Below, piece after piece: positions 40,901 through 50,445 of a stretch of DNA of 64,000 nucleotides. A program made the position numbers and the translations under genes. The notes under the pieces are model-generated. The model made no database searches, had not been told where the DNA came from, and saw only the letters and a list, made by a program, of their open reading frames with translations. Origin of the DNA: Undaria pinnatifida (taxonomy: Eukaryota > Sar > Phaeophyceae > Laminariales > Alariaceae); the NCBI GenBank assembly GCA_012845835.1, contig JABAKD010000021.1:1563185-1627184 (forward strand), read 5' to 3'. The first letter of the stretch is position 1. Each line of letters begins with the position of its first letter.

Positions 40901-43900
40901 CGAAAAATGTAACTGCTACCGGATGAAAAATCTCATTGCCTTGGTACATACCGTGACTCCACCATGCAAAAAAAAATGGTCTGTTTGCGACGATTTTGGG
41001 TTAAGGAGCCCTGTCATTCCGAAAACAAAAAGCCAAAAAGTGATGCCTCTAGTGTCGTAGCATGCTTCTTTTGCTCTTACTAAGCGCGAGAGACTGCCGT
41101 CATTGGGTCTCGCCAGAGTTAAGCTCGCGAGCGACACACTCGTTCAACCAGTGCTTGGTAAAAATACTTGTTTCCAGTTTTAACCTTTTATCGACAGTAC
41201 AGGGGGATCTAGTAATGCGCTTACCGTTGGCGGCGGCGGCGGCGGCGGCGGCGGCCGGACGCCACGAGATGGAACCGTGATTTGTGAACTAAATTATTTT
41301 TAGAGTAATCTTTACACATGTTTCTTTTTGCGGTATTAATAAGACATCTTAACAAGTTGCGTTGTCGTCATATCGCAGTTTTTCCGAACCACTGGGTTGG
41401 TTTTTACGGTTTGAAGTAGCCCCCCGATGGTACTTCAGTGGTCTAACACCTGCTATAGCTAGCCTTCCAATCCATTTTCTTACTTGAAAAAACGGCAAAT
41501 ATGCATGTACCTTATAGCCTGCACATCAACGCAAGGAAACATGGGGAAGGTTATGAGGCGTTGGCACACCTGCACGAAGAGGCTTACATCCTTTGAGGCG
41601 ATGTTTGCCGTAGTGGGTAGTGGGTAACTGTTGTTTACGTCGATTTATTTTTCTTTCGTCAGCACCCGTAGCCGCGGTAGTATCGAATACCAGAACCCTT
41701 GAATTAAAAAACAGAGGCTTACCTCAAAATATGAGAATGAACCCGTTCTTAAGCTTTGAAGTATACATAAATATATGCCTGATAGTCGAGTGTTACACTT
41801 GAAAACAAACAAATGGGCAACAGCTATCGATCGTGCACCAAAAACGAAAAACTGAAATCAGGGTTGGTCGTCTCGAGAAACCGACGATAAGATAAATCAG
41901 CTTTTTTTGTTCGAGACACGCCCACCCCCCGCCCCCCCCCCTCCTGTCTGCCGAAATACAAAGATTTGTTGCACGCATCGCTTCGTTTGTAGATAATGCC
42001 AATGCCGTTTTTTAGTTTTTCCCGTGATCAACAGCTGCTTTCAACAACTTATTTTTTTCGAGGGTCATGATCCGGCCCACGCGTCGTGTTAGGACCTTTC
42101 GGAACTCTCCCGTTGTCGGGTCGGGTCGGGTCAGGAGATATGTCAAACCGTCACGGGTCGGATCGGACCACCCTCACCCATCCCGCCCCGACCCGTGAGA
42201 GGTGACCCGATCTGTAAAGGGCCCTGATTTTTTGTCCTATTTCAGGATAAACTTTGACTCTGAAGCACATACATCTTTTTTCGAAAAACACGCAAAAAAA
42301 GTGAAAAACGAAGTTTTTCTTTTTGTCCGATCTCGTCGGGAAAGCAACTATAAAAAATTGGAAAAGATCGGCTGTTACTTGGTGTCGCAAGCAGGACGTG
42401 GCTTCCTGGGATGGCGAGTCTGTGATTGTTTTTGCAGGAAACTCTTCATCGCTACTGCGCTCGGGGATCGAAGACACTGATCCGCTTTTGAACGGCCCAC
42501 GCGTTTTTCCAGCCAGTCCACTTGAAAGAGTGCGTCGGTAGGCTTTTTTAGTTGTTGCCGTGGAAGAAGAAGAGCTAACATACCTGCGCGAAGAGCCTGA
42601 CGTCCTTGGAGGTGAGGTTTCCACAGTGAACCGCGAGCGCGTTGGTCTTGATCAGATTTCGGTCGGATGCTTTAGCCGCCGACGGTTTCGACACGTCCCA
42701 GGTCGAAATCACTGCTCGAAATGGGCAGAACAGACGTGAAAAAAAAAAACGTGCAGATTAACGTACGTAGAAATGTTGCAAACATGCGCGTCGAAATGGG
42801 AAGGAACGTGCGTCAAAACGAGCAATAACCGCAGTCATTGGCGCAAAAAAACAAAATTGCACAACTTCTGTCGGAACGTAAATTTTTTTCGTCAAAACGC
42901 CCCAAATGTGAGTCGGGTTGGATCATGACCCGAACCACCGATCCGGTCAGGAGGTTTTTCAAGATCTCGCGGGTCGAATGGCGCCGCGTCAGGAGTTGTT
43001 GGTAATTCCGCGGGTCGGGTCGGGTTGAGTGAGGTGTCTTTTTTACCTCGCGGGGCGGGGCGGGTTACCATGTGGCTAAACCTGACCCGTGAAAGGACCT
43101 GGTCCTAACGCCTGTTGAACACCGCAGGACGCCCGTCAGAGCGTGGAGCAAAACACGTCTCAAGAACCTGCATGAAATAGGTCGAGACGTCAGATGAATT
43201 TCGTCACCCGCGTGCAAGCACACGCTCTCCCGAACGCGCGGTAGTTGCACCGCAACGTGCAGCAGAGGCATGGGCACGCTTTCCTGTTGTTGAAAAAAAA
43301 AGACGCGTGCTACGATAGAGGTATTATTAGCAGTTTTCGTCCGACTTTTTTTTTCTGAGTTACGGGGGCTCCTTAACCCCAAATCGTCGGAAACATGCCT
43401 TTTTTTTTTTGGCATGATTTTCGTTGTACACAGAAAGGCCAATGGGATTTTGCATCCGGTAGCAAAATTTTTATTTTTTTTCAAATTCGGTTTTTAGGGT
43501 TAAGAAGAGGACATGTATTAAGCTCCCAAAATGAGGAAAACCTCAGAAAAAAAACGTGGAGCACCTTCTATCGTAGCACGCGTCGGAAGTATTTGACGGG
43601 ACGGGGCGCAACGTCAAATTATGGTGGTACGTTCTACAGTAGGATCCTCTATCGGTAAGGGGGTTCTATGCTGTTTTTTCTTATATTTTATTGCAGTGGC
43701 TTGGGTTCATTCGCGCGAGTAACTCCTCCGTTTCCTTTGCTGTGCTACGCTTCTTGTTGTCCTGAAATGGCGAAACCAATGCCGCGTGCTACGGCAGAGA
43801 GGAGCACCACTTTTTTTTCTTTCCTGAGGTTCCTGGACTTGGAAGCTTTAGACCTCTCCCGAAAAATTGATTCGCGGGGGAAAAAAATAAAACCACACGA

Positions 43901-44988
43901 TGCAATTGATTGAAAGCTCCATGGCTGCCTAGGCACACAACGAGAAGCAATGCAAAAAATGAACAAAATGCCCTATTTCCGACGAAGTGCGGTTGAGGAC
44001 GCCCGTCAGGAACCCATCCTGGCGAAAGTCGAGGCGAAAGTTCAGGCGAAAGTTCAGGCGAAAGTCCAGGCGAAAGTTCAGGCGAAAGTCCAGGCAAAGG
44101 TCCAGGCGAAAGGGCTACCTCTATCGTATCATGCGTCCAATCCGCAATGGAGTGTAATCTATACGCTGCTACGAGCATGGCCCAAAAAAGTGTTTTTTTT
44201 CATCCCGTGAGACGACGCGTACTGCGATAGAGAGGTGCGCAGCACCACTTTTTTTTTCCGGGAATTCCTCAATTTCGGAGCTTAAGACCTCTCCCAAAAA
44301 ATTGATTTTTTTGGAAACCAAAAAAAAAAACAAGCTGCTACCGGATGGAAAAATCATCCTGTGGACCAGCTACACGACGACAATAATGCAACCAATTTGG
44401 GGTTAAGGAGCCTCGTGGATCAGAAAACAAAATAGCCAAAAAAAGGTATACCTCTTGGTAGTGAAAAATGGGGGGAACTCCCCCTACCTTGAACAAGAAA
44501 GTCCCCCAAAGAAAAGAGAAAGTGATGCTCGCTTTTGGGCGCGAACGCTAAGAAAATCGGACTGATAATGCAATCGTACTCAGCGGCGAGCGCTACTCCA
44601 AATCCTATTGAGTATCCTATGCCCAAGGGCTGTTCAAGGGTGGTGTCACAAAAAGAATCGGAGGCTCGCTCCAAACACGATTTTATTGCGGGCGGGTCAG
44701 GGTCTATCCTGTAGCTGTGTGAAGCAGCGGATTGGCCACCGACGGTTTGGGCACGTCCCATCTCGAGAATGCCGTTCGACGAGCGCAGCAATTGGCTCAA
44801 AAGCGAAACATATCAGAAGATATTGATGTGGTCGGGAAGAAAGCGAGATTGTTAACACCCCCGGGTGGTGTGTGTATCTCAACCCAAGTTCGGCAGGTCT
44901 CACCTGCTCCCGCGCCCTCGATGTCCTTAGTGACCAGGGCTCCGTATACGTGGACGGAAGATGGTAGCTCTCTCGTGCTCGTACGAAC
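33466..44988 (-). CDS. gene 2: five-exon gene on the minus strand, function unknown
   Basis: In transcript order the exons are 44988-44904, 42711-42584, 39014-38943, 38144-38007 and 33552-33466. Junction phases agree throughout (1 then 2 bases at the first, 0 at the rest) and all have GT/AG ends, including strong donors GTGAGA, GTATGT, GTACGA and GTGAGT. The joined product is about 170 residues from the first recognised exon, which starts in phase 0 and may not be the real first exon. No transmembrane segment or catalytic motif stands out and I do not recognise the family. Introns carry decayed duplicates of two exons, a 1.9 kb satellite and several MITEs. Confidence 0.5.
33640..33830 (+). 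repeat. direct repeat, copy 2 (with 30218-30345)
   Basis: This copy has a longer frame before the shared DKPWSQ (APLVRVFILSDLVDKPWSQ) ending at a GTGTCT donor-like site. The only coding difference in the shared codons is a synonymous Pro codon. Confidence 0.5.
34843..35000. mobile_element. two head-to-head family H units
   Basis: An inverted unit (ACAACTGGAAACCC to CTCTAAAGCGGTTAA) meets a direct unit (TTAACCCGTTTGGAGCC, CTCCCTATGCCTATTCCAAG, AAAAACGGG) at a shared TTAA near 34923. Confidence 0.6.
35462..37632. mobile_element. family B MITE distended by an internal satellite
   Basis: The left edge ATACCCCCTTTTCACTGTG matches the left arm of the family B copy at 59879 (GTACCCCCGTTTTCACTGGT). 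The right edge from 37437 (CTCGCACGAGTGACTCCGTG...CCTCACTGA, ATTGCGGATTTATCG, CGTGACCCCCCAAGCCGTATCCCTGG) matches its right arm. The only material between them is the 8-bp satellite. Confidence 0.65.
35500..37438. repeat. 8-bp satellite (CATACTAT)n with about 455-bp higher-order structure
   Basis: About 1.9 kb of CATACTAT units with scattered variants (CATACCAT, CGTACTAT, CATACTTT). The variant block ACTATAATACTATAATAAT recurs at about 35961, 36417, 36871 and 37325, giving a 454-456 bp higher-order period. The open frames that read through it are artefacts of a repeat free of stops in some frames. Confidence 0.95.
37850..37972. repeat. (CAA)n microsatellite
   Basis: About 120 bp of CAA units, just beyond the donor of the gene 2 exon at 38007-38144. 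Confidence 0.95.
38007..38144 (-). CDS. gene 2, exon 4 (46 codons)
   Basis: Bounded by GAAAACAG| and |GTGAGT on the minus strand, phase 0 both sides. Encodes IPFEGPYGTKSEKMACPLSA, then LIEARFTDFTREGKDYPDVS and VLDKKF. Two upstream copies (38318-38425 and 38535-38617) retain the EGPYGTKSE-like frame, which supports the reading frame chosen. Confidence 0.65.
38318..38425 (-). pseudogene. decayed duplicate of gene 2 exon 4, copy 2
   Basis: The minus-strand frame reads FFEGAYGTKSEKRECPISAF, matching exon 4, but the 3' half is replaced and no donor follows at the right place. Confidence 0.75.
38535..38617 (-). pseudogene. decayed duplicate of gene 2 exon 4, copy 3
   Basis: The minus-strand frame reads SEGPYGTKSENISCPLSEAC. 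The acceptor has been lost; the 3' half differs from exon 4. The unit with flanking T-rich sequence repeats about every 220-260 bp. Confidence 0.75.
38943..39014 (-). CDS. gene 2, exon 3
   Basis: Acceptor TTGGCAG| after a T-rich tract and donor AAG|GTACGA on the minus strand. Encodes AHPEIRFSPPQSNITEGGAR then KKDK, phase 0 at both ends. An alternative acceptor at 39065 would extend it by 17 codons in frame. Confidence 0.55.
39113..39153 (-). CDS. possible small exon upstream of gene 2 exon 3
   Basis: A 41 bp block between a strong acceptor (TGTTTTCCAG|) and a strong donor (|GTAAGT) on the minus strand. Its length is not compatible with simple insertion between gene 2 exons 2 and 3, so it may be an alternative or unrelated exon. 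Confidence 0.3.
39353..39614 (+). mobile_element. family A MITE, complete
   Basis: Left GACGCGTGCTACGACGATAG; internal GATTTGGGAGCTTAAGACAT, GGGCCTAGGTACGCAATGAG, GGGTTAAGGAGCCCCGTCAT; right ATATCGTAGCACGTGGC. Confidence 0.85.
40412..40698 (+). mobile_element. family B MITE, diverged full-length
   Basis: Left AGCCTATAGGGGAGTCACG; internal GGTCACTCGCACAAATGACC, TTGCGACATGAGTCCACAAT and AGCTACGCTGCACCAAA; right TATCCCCCTTCCGCAGCC. The order and spacing match 49681-49940. Confidence 0.65.
40793..41068 (+). mobile_element. family A MITE, complete
   Basis: Left GGCGCATGCTACGATAGAGG; right block GGGTTAAGGAGCCCTGTCAT and TCGTAGCATGC. Flanking ATTT (left) and TTTT (right) may be a decayed 4-bp duplication. 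Confidence 0.85.
41228..41257. repeat. (GGC)n microsatellite
   Basis: About nine GGC units. Confidence 0.9.
41570..41627 (-). pseudogene. partial duplicate of gene 2 exon 2 (3' half)
   Basis: The minus-strand frame reads ANIASKDVSLFVQ before a GTGTGC donor, parallel to GNLTSKDVRLFAQ before GTATGT in exon 2. The acceptor-like AACAACAG| precedes it. It could be spliced, but the 5' half is unrelated. Confidence 0.65.
42060..42229. mobile_element. GGGTC-rich MITE (family G)
   Basis: Starts AGGGTCATGATCCGGCCCAC and ends GACCCGATCTGTAAAGGGCC then CTG. Internal TCGGGTCGGGTCAGGAG. Confidence 0.65.
42584..42711 (-). CDS. gene 2, exon 2
   Basis: Acceptor CGAGCAG| and donor CAG|GTATGT on the minus strand. 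It enters two bases into a codon (G from the previous exon gives Val). Encodes ISTWDVSKPSAAKASDRNLI then KTNALAVHCGNLTSKDVRLF and AQ. A partial 3' duplicate lies at 41570-41627 and a 5' duplicate at 44728-44770, both supporting the frame. Confidence 0.65.
42905..43105. mobile_element. GGGTC-rich MITE (family G), diverged
   Basis: TCGGGTTGGATCATGACCCG at the left, CCTGACCCGTGAAAGGACCT at the right, with GGGTCGGGTCGGGT inside. Confidence 0.6.
43303..43584 (-). mobile_element. family A MITE, complete
   Basis: Left GACGCGTGCTACGATAGAGG and right CTTCTATCGTAGCACGCGTC. Internal CCTTAACCCCAAATCGTCGG and GGGATTTTGCATCCGGTAGC. On the minus strand its left end is directly followed by TTCAACAACAG and a frame starting ESVPMPLLHVAVQL (43280-43170), a possible but unconfirmed exon. 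Confidence 0.9.
43646..44195 (+). mobile_element. family B MITE, split by a family A insertion
   Basis: Left part to 43780 (TTCATTCGCGCGAGTAACTC ... GGCGAAACCAAT) and right part from 44138 (CAATCCGCAATGG...CGCTGC.ACGAGC...CCCAAAAAAGTG) align as one continuous family B interior (compare 49790-49855) once 43781-44137 and one CAAT are removed. Confidence 0.75.
43781..44137 (+). mobile_element. family A MITE with internal 12-bp minisatellite, target duplication CAAT
   Basis: Flanked by CAAT at 43777-43780 and 44138-44141. Near its right end (about 44020-44112) the motif CAGGCGAAAGT(C/T) is repeated about eight times where other copies have one TTTTCGCCAAA-like block. The open frame reading KVQA repeats is a by-product. 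Confidence 0.85.
44214..44463 (+). mobile_element. family A MITE, complete
   Basis: Left GACGCGTACTGCGATAGAGA; internal TCGGAGCTTAAGACCTCTCC, TTGGGGTTAAGGAGCCTCGT; right GGTATACCTCTTGGTAG, decayed. Confidence 0.75.
44728..44770 (-). pseudogene. partial duplicate of gene 2 exon 2 (5' half)
   Basis: The minus-strand frame reads RWDVPKPSVANP, parallel to TWDVSKPSAAKAS in exon 2. It soon meets a stop and has no donor. Confidence 0.6.
44904..44988 (-). CDS. gene 2, exon 1 of the recognised set
   Basis: Acceptor CGCCTCTCAG| and donor GCAG|GTGAGA on the minus strand. Encodes VRTSTRELPSSVHVYGALVT then KDIEGAGA and one extra base that pairs in phase with exon 2. Because an acceptor precedes it, at least one more upstream exon is expected and was not found. 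Confidence 0.5.
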
Positions 44989-45179
44989 CTGAGAGGCGGC
45001 GCGTTGTAGCGTCAAGCAATGAAGGGTTTCCTTTCGTAAAAGTGTTGATAATCAATTTTCGTTGCATACCTACTATAACCAGTTTGTTTGAAGAGATACA
45101 TAACTCCTCAAGTCAAGAACCTTGCTGGGAAAAAAATAGTGCCTGCCAAGGCTACCGGGGGCGGGTGCACCTCCTTTTG

Positions 45180-45290
45180 CACTAGTGAAATTGAGCCCCT
45201 CGCCCGAGTAATTCTGTACCTCACCTCGAAAACAAATGCGTTCATCGTTTTTTGCTTGGCACAGTGTAGCTAGCCATTCCATTGCTGATG
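45180..45290. mobile_element. family B fragment
   Basis: TTGAGCCCCTCGCCCGAGTA, CTGTACCTCAC and AAAACAAATGCG match the family B interior. Another fragment lies at 45615-45680 (GGGGGGTCACTTGCGCGAGC) and another at 47880-47935. Confidence 0.55.
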
Positions 45291-45299
45291 ACGCGTTCT

Positions 45300-45577
45300 A
45301 CGATAGAGGTATACCTATTTTTGGCGAAAATATTTTCTGAGCGACGGGACTCCTTAACCTACTAATACTATCGCCGGAAAATGCGCCCCATTTATTTTTG
45401 CATGCTGGAGTATCGTTGTATACATAAATAGTCCATGGGGTTTTTCATCCGCGATAAAGCAGTTTTTTTTTTTTCCAAAACTGGTTTTGGGGTTAAGAAG
45501 GACATGTCTTAAGCCCCGAAAGGGAGGGGCAGTATTAAGGAAAAAAAAAGTGGTACGCCTCTATCGTGGCACGCGTA
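45300..45577 (-). mobile_element. family A MITE, complete, target duplication TGAT
   Basis: Flanked by TGAT (45296-45299, 45578-45581). Left GACGCGTTCTACGATAGAGG; variant block CTACTAATACTATCGCCGG; right GCCTCTATCGTGGCACGCGT. Confidence 0.9.
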
Positions 45578-45684
45578 TGATTCACATGGCAAATTGAAAA
45601 AAGTACGAAAACGAGTCGGGGGGTCACTTGCGCGAGCGACCCCGATCCAATGCAAACAAATGCCTAGGGTAACGTATCCTTAAA

Positions 45685-46450
45685 CTGCATCTCCACCGAG
45701 GGGGTCAAACCCCCGAAAACGGGCGCGATCTCCTGTGTTACCTGTGACCGCATTTGCGTGTTACGTCTGTCCGACGACCGGAATCTACCCTTAAAAATGA
45801 ACGGTAAAATAAAAATATAAAATCGAACCGTTTGTGTGCCGTGTGACTGCTGAACTCAATGTGTTGGCGACTCTTCTGCTTCTCGCTTCCAACGCACACA
45901 GGTAGGTGCGGGAGTTAAGAATACCCACCAGCGCGCGGTCTTTGCGAGAGCTACGAGCACAGTACCTGGTTGCTGTAGTGCTAGACCATTCCACGCGGAC
46001 AAAGTATCATAATTCTGCACTTCGACGTTTGCCCTTTTGGATTTTCGAGGGGAAACATCGTCGCAAGGAACTGACGACTACGCATACGGCACAATCACAC
46101 AAGAAGCAGACCGGATCGCATGGGCAGGGCATGTGCCCGTAATGCATCGAGGGGGGCGGTGTGGCACGCGTACAGCGTGGTGATACTCGCAGATACTCGT
46201 GATGCTGTGCCCTCCTTCTCACCGTACACGCTTGACAAGACTTCATGAACTTCTATTGTTCTTGGCCGATATGATCGGGCATGTGAAAGGGTGAACCAAC
46301 GGCGTTGAGTATCCGGGTTTTCGTATCTAGTATCGGAACCTCCGATAAGCCCAAAAAATCGTATCGGGAATCGTATCGTCGAAACAAAACATTCATATCA
46401 ATATCCGATAAGAACACGTTATTTTGTCGGAGAGGGGATGTCGCTCTACT

Positions 46451-46487
<37 letters not shown>

Positions 46488-47460
46488 CCTGTTGGGACCA
46501 AATACGTCTGGAGACGGCACTTTCACGCGTGTTCACCGACGGCAACGACCGACGGCAATTTTTTTAAAAATATCTTACCTGGACTGACGTTTAAACTACT
46601 TCGACAGACGTTTAAACTACTTGTTCTTAGTGTTGAACAATCGGTTTTGCACCGGACGCTTCCTCTTGACTGCGCCTCTTTTACCCCTTAGCCGACGCCA
46701 ATTTCCCAATAGCTTGCCTTGGTGGACTCCAGACTACTACCTGGCAGGTTCTAGTGTGGAACGATCGGTTTTGACACCTTGGCCGAAGAACCTTTTGTCC
46801 TTGACTGACCGTCTCCTGGCATTCTTGGTATGGGGGCACTAAGGCGAACGATCGAACATGAGGGTCGGACCAGAATAACAGGGCGTACTCTTTCGGCACT
46901 GGTACCACGACTTTCGGTTCCGACTTTCCGTCTCGCATGCGTCGCGTATCGTATCGGGGAACATCGTGTGTGTGTTTTTTTGTTTTTCGATTGTGGATCT
47001 GATCGGATAAATATCGGATTGTTTATCGGGGAGATCGGGTTTGGGATCCGCATAAATCTGGTTGGAATCGATTTTGTTGGTTCGGATATGCTAACGATGT
47101 CAGTGACGACGTATGCATCACTCACCCTTCCTACGACGTCTTTGACCATGGTAGACTTTTTCCCCGTGTCCTTCACCATCATGCGGTAGCTTTCCCCCCC
47201 CTCCCCGGTATCTTTGCCGCTCCGTCGGCAATTTCCTGTGTCTCTGGCCCACGCTTGCCTCTCTTCTCCCAGACGTCGTGCAGCAGTCCCTAAAAATCCG
47301 CGAAAAAAAATGTGCGATTTGTGCAGACAGAAAGTTGTGTCGGACACACCAACCATCGGTGCGGCAAGGAGGAAGGGGGGGGTACCCCATCTTGCACTAC
47401 TCTCTGGGTCTTTACCACTCGCCCGCTTTACTGCAATCCGTCAATGCCAACAATATTAAG
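45685..47460. other. unassigned stretch with poly-C and TATCGG-rich flanks
   Basis: A run of about 35 C lies at 46452-46486. TATCGG/CCGATA words cluster at 46315-46415 and again at 46940-47075, as if bounding one element, but ends could not be defined. The segment 46745-46825 repeats 4935-5020. No gene model is supported. Confidence 0.4.
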
Positions 47461-47478
47461 GCGTTTTTTTTTTGCGTC

Positions 47479-47776
47479 GACGCCTGCTACGATAGAGGTG
47501 CACGAACCACTGTTTTTTCTGAGGTTTCCTTAATTTGGGAGCTTAAGACATGTCCTTCTTAACCCAAAGACTGATTCAAAGGAGAAAAAATATAAATCTG
47601 CTACGAGTACTGGATGACAAAAACTCAGGGTCTAGGTACACGACGAGAATCATATGCAAAAAAAAATCAAAGTGACCTGTGTTTTCCTACGCCGTCAAGT
47701 GGGTTTTAAGAGCTCCGTCCTTCTGAAAACCGTTTTCAGACGAAAACTGCTACTGCCTTTATCGTTAGCGCGCGTC
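47479..47776 (+). mobile_element. family A MITE, complete
   Basis: Left GACGCCTGCTACGATAGAGG; internal AATTTGGGAGCTTAAGACAT, GGGTCTAGGTACACGACGAG; right CCTTTATCGTTAGCGCGCGT. Confidence 0.85.
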
Positions 47777-48339
47777 TGGCGGGGCGTAGCTGACCGCTTC
47801 ATGGTACTTTTTTCATACGCAAACAAAAAAAACAATCCCTATCCTCAAACGGCGCGCGACCGTGAAAAAAAAAATAGGGTGATATCACTCGAGCGAGTGA
47901 TCCCGAGCCACGCTGCCAAAACGAGGCCCCACAATTTTGCCTCCATACCCTAGCCACGTGTACCTTCCGTTGTGCATTTTAAAAATGGTTGTTCGGGCCG
48001 AAGGAGGAATACATTATTTGTCGCCTACACACTACTTCTGTTACTCCTCGATAGTGGACGTTCTTACCGCTGTTAGCTGCGCAAAGTATAGCGTGCGCCA
48101 AAGAAAGATTCCTTTCACGTCGAATTGCGGGCGCTCTCCTGTGCATTAAGCTTCAATCTTCGCTCGATGCGGCTAACCGTGTCCACACGCAAAAACATTC
48201 ACAGAGACCACCGGTCCAAAGTGCGCCGTTTCGACAAACCACTATCAATCGAAGAATGCAATTGATGAACGCAGAGTCTCCGAGCCTGCCTCGGTCCCTC
48301 ATGCGACCGAATCGTGTAAATAGCAGTGCCGCGTGTAAA

Positions 48340-48616
48340 CACGCGTGGTACAATAGAGGTAATAGCCTCGCTTTTGAAATGGTGCTTTCTGCATGGCGGG
48401 GCTCCTTAGCCCCAAATCGTCGGAAACAGGTCCCTTTTTTTTTGCATGATTCTGGTTGTGTACCTGGGCCATGGGACTTTTCATCCGGTGTAGTAGCAGA
48501 CTACTGGCTTTTATTTTTCACAAAATCTGATTTTGGGAGGGGTCTTCTAGGCTCCGGAATTGAGGAAAACCTCGGAAAAGAAAAACATGACGTGCACCTC
48601 CAACGTAGCATGTGTC
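48340..48616 (-). mobile_element. family A MITE, complete
   Basis: Left CACGCGTGGTACAATAGAGG; internal GGCGGGGCTCCTTAGCCCCA, CATGGGACTTTTCATCCGGT; right GCACCTCCAACGTAGCATGT. Flanks TAAA and TCAA are similar. Confidence 0.85.
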
Positions 48617-48649
48617 TCAAAACGACGACGACGTTGGAACTGCTGCGCA

Positions 48650-49430
48650 TGTTTTGAGAGGGAGCACGCCCCTCGGGTATAATGTACATTTTCTTGTTTA
48701 GTCAGTAGTAGGATAAGTTTTCGGAACTCGCACGTACTGGTACGAGCGCAACCGGCACGAATATAGACTATAGTCTCTAGCCAAGAAGAAAAAAGCTACT
48801 CGTGCTCGCAAATGCTATAGACTAGTCTGTACCTTTTTACGTGTTTGTTTTTTCATCTCATTTATCATTCTCGCACTACTCTCGCCCTCCCTCCCAGTAG
48901 GGCCTCAGATCCGGAGTCACATCGTCGGGCCTTCTCCCCCCTCCTCATGACGGTACGTGCATTCTTTTTTATCGCGAGAAACCTTTCATTTTTATCGCGA
49001 GAAAAATACTGGGATACGATGATTAATCATGTGTTTCTGTAACATTTTCCGCATTTGTTTCTTCTGGTCAAAATACGCATACTCGTAACCACTGCGCCCC
49101 AGACTTTGAGCTAAGGGTATAGTCTAGTCTACCCTGCACAAGACTTTGAGCTACGGGTATACCGGTATAATGTAGTACACCAAGAGTTGTACGATCAATG
49201 AGAGTAGAGGGTAGGAAATATATCCCTGTCTCTTGTCCCTGGCTTAAAGCGATGAATACACTCGCGAACACCGCAAACGCCTACGAGTTAGCTGCTACGA
49301 TACCGCATTTCCCCACGAAACCTGTTGTCCCATCGTGGCGGCTATTGCACATATTGTCGCCTGAAACTACAGGAAGTATTCGTGCCGACCAGCATCTCTA
49401 TATGGGGCAACACAGTCCACGACACCCTAC
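48650..49430. other. unassigned stretch
   Basis: Short repeats of TATAGTCTAGTCT and GACTTTGAGCTA(A/C)GGGTAT (49103, 49142) suggest a local duplication of about 40 bp. No gene or mobile element is recognised. Confidence 0.4.
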
Positions 49431-49439
49431 GTACAGAGG

Positions 49440-50445
49440 TACGAGTGTCATGCACGGGTATCTGTGTAAGCTGTTACTACTAGTTTATACGGCCATGATG
49501 CCGGCACCAGGTCGCCAGATCTGCAGTTGCATTCGTCGCACTGCCGCATGTTATCGCAATGAACGAACAGCAGTATCTCGTGTATAGGCTCTATCGTAGC
49601 ACGACTTGAGCCACGACAGAAAACTTTCAGCAGTAAGAGTATCATGCGCGCGTCGTATAATAATAAACTGCCGCGGTACCAGGCTACGGTAGGGGGGTCC
49701 CCTTTTTGGGCCTTATATTTCAGTGGCTAGGGGTCACTCGCGCGAGTTACCCCTTTGTTCCTATGCGATATTACGTTTTCTTTACGTTTTACATTGACGA
49801 AACCAATCTGCAATGCAAAGGTGATCTAAGCTGCGCCAAACCAAGTGCCTAAAACATTTACATCCGTGGGGTACAGAGCCACTCGTGCGACTGGCTCAAA
49901 CACATCAGTGAAAATCGGGGTACCCCCCCTACCGTAGCCTTGGTTGGGCGCGCTACCGGCAGAACGTCGCCATAAACGTTGTCGCATTTGGTCGCATTGT
50001 CACATACCACCGTCATCAAGGGCAGCACTCGTACGGCGGTGTCTCCGCGTAGGACGACGAAACCACGACCGAAAACGGCAGTACTAGTATCATGCACGGA
50101 TATCAATAAGCTGCATTTTTTGTAGAAACGCGATATCGCAAAACGTCGCCAGATCTGTCGTCGCTTTACTGCATAGACTATTGCGCCATGAACACGGCAG
50201 TATTTCCGTGTATAGGCTCCACATGACGACAATAACACCACAGAAGACAACAGTATTCGTATCATGCACGGGTATCATAAGCACTGCTCCGAATATCAAG
50301 ATATCGGCACACAACGTCGCCTGGTCTGTCGCCGCATTGTCGAACAGTTGTCGCTATGAACGACAGTAGCCGTACACAGCAGTTGTCCGTGCACGAAGAC
50401 AACCCACGACAGACGACAACCGCAGTTACGAGTGTCGTGAGGGTA
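49440..50445. repeat. tandem repeat, about four units near 170 bp, interrupted by a family B MITE
   Basis: Units share AGT.TCATGCACGGGTAT, CGTCGCCAGATCTG, GCATTGT and GTGTATAGGCTC. They start near 49440, about 49950 (partial), 50085 and 50255. The element at 49681-49940 sits between the first unit and the rest. Confidence 0.65.
49681..49940 (+). mobile_element. family B MITE, complete
   Basis: Ends AGGCTACGGTAGGGGGGT and its complement (CCCCCCTACCGTAGCCT) are near perfect. The interior has the paired motifs GGTCACTCGCGCGAGTTACC (49735) and GAGCCACTCGTGCGACTGGC (49877). About 260 bp, or slightly longer if the outer ACC/GGT bases are included. Confidence 0.9.

Noticed and set aside
42323-42541. 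Plus-strand 72-codon frame and minus-strand frames at 42.38-42.54 kb
   Set aside because: Three frames on both strands look equally protein-like. A minus-strand terminal exon for gene 2 could fit here but would exclude the better-supported downstream exons.
43950-44210. 86-codon frame with KVQA repeats as a coding gene
   Set aside because: The repeat is a minisatellite in the right end of a family A MITE with a clear CAAT duplication.
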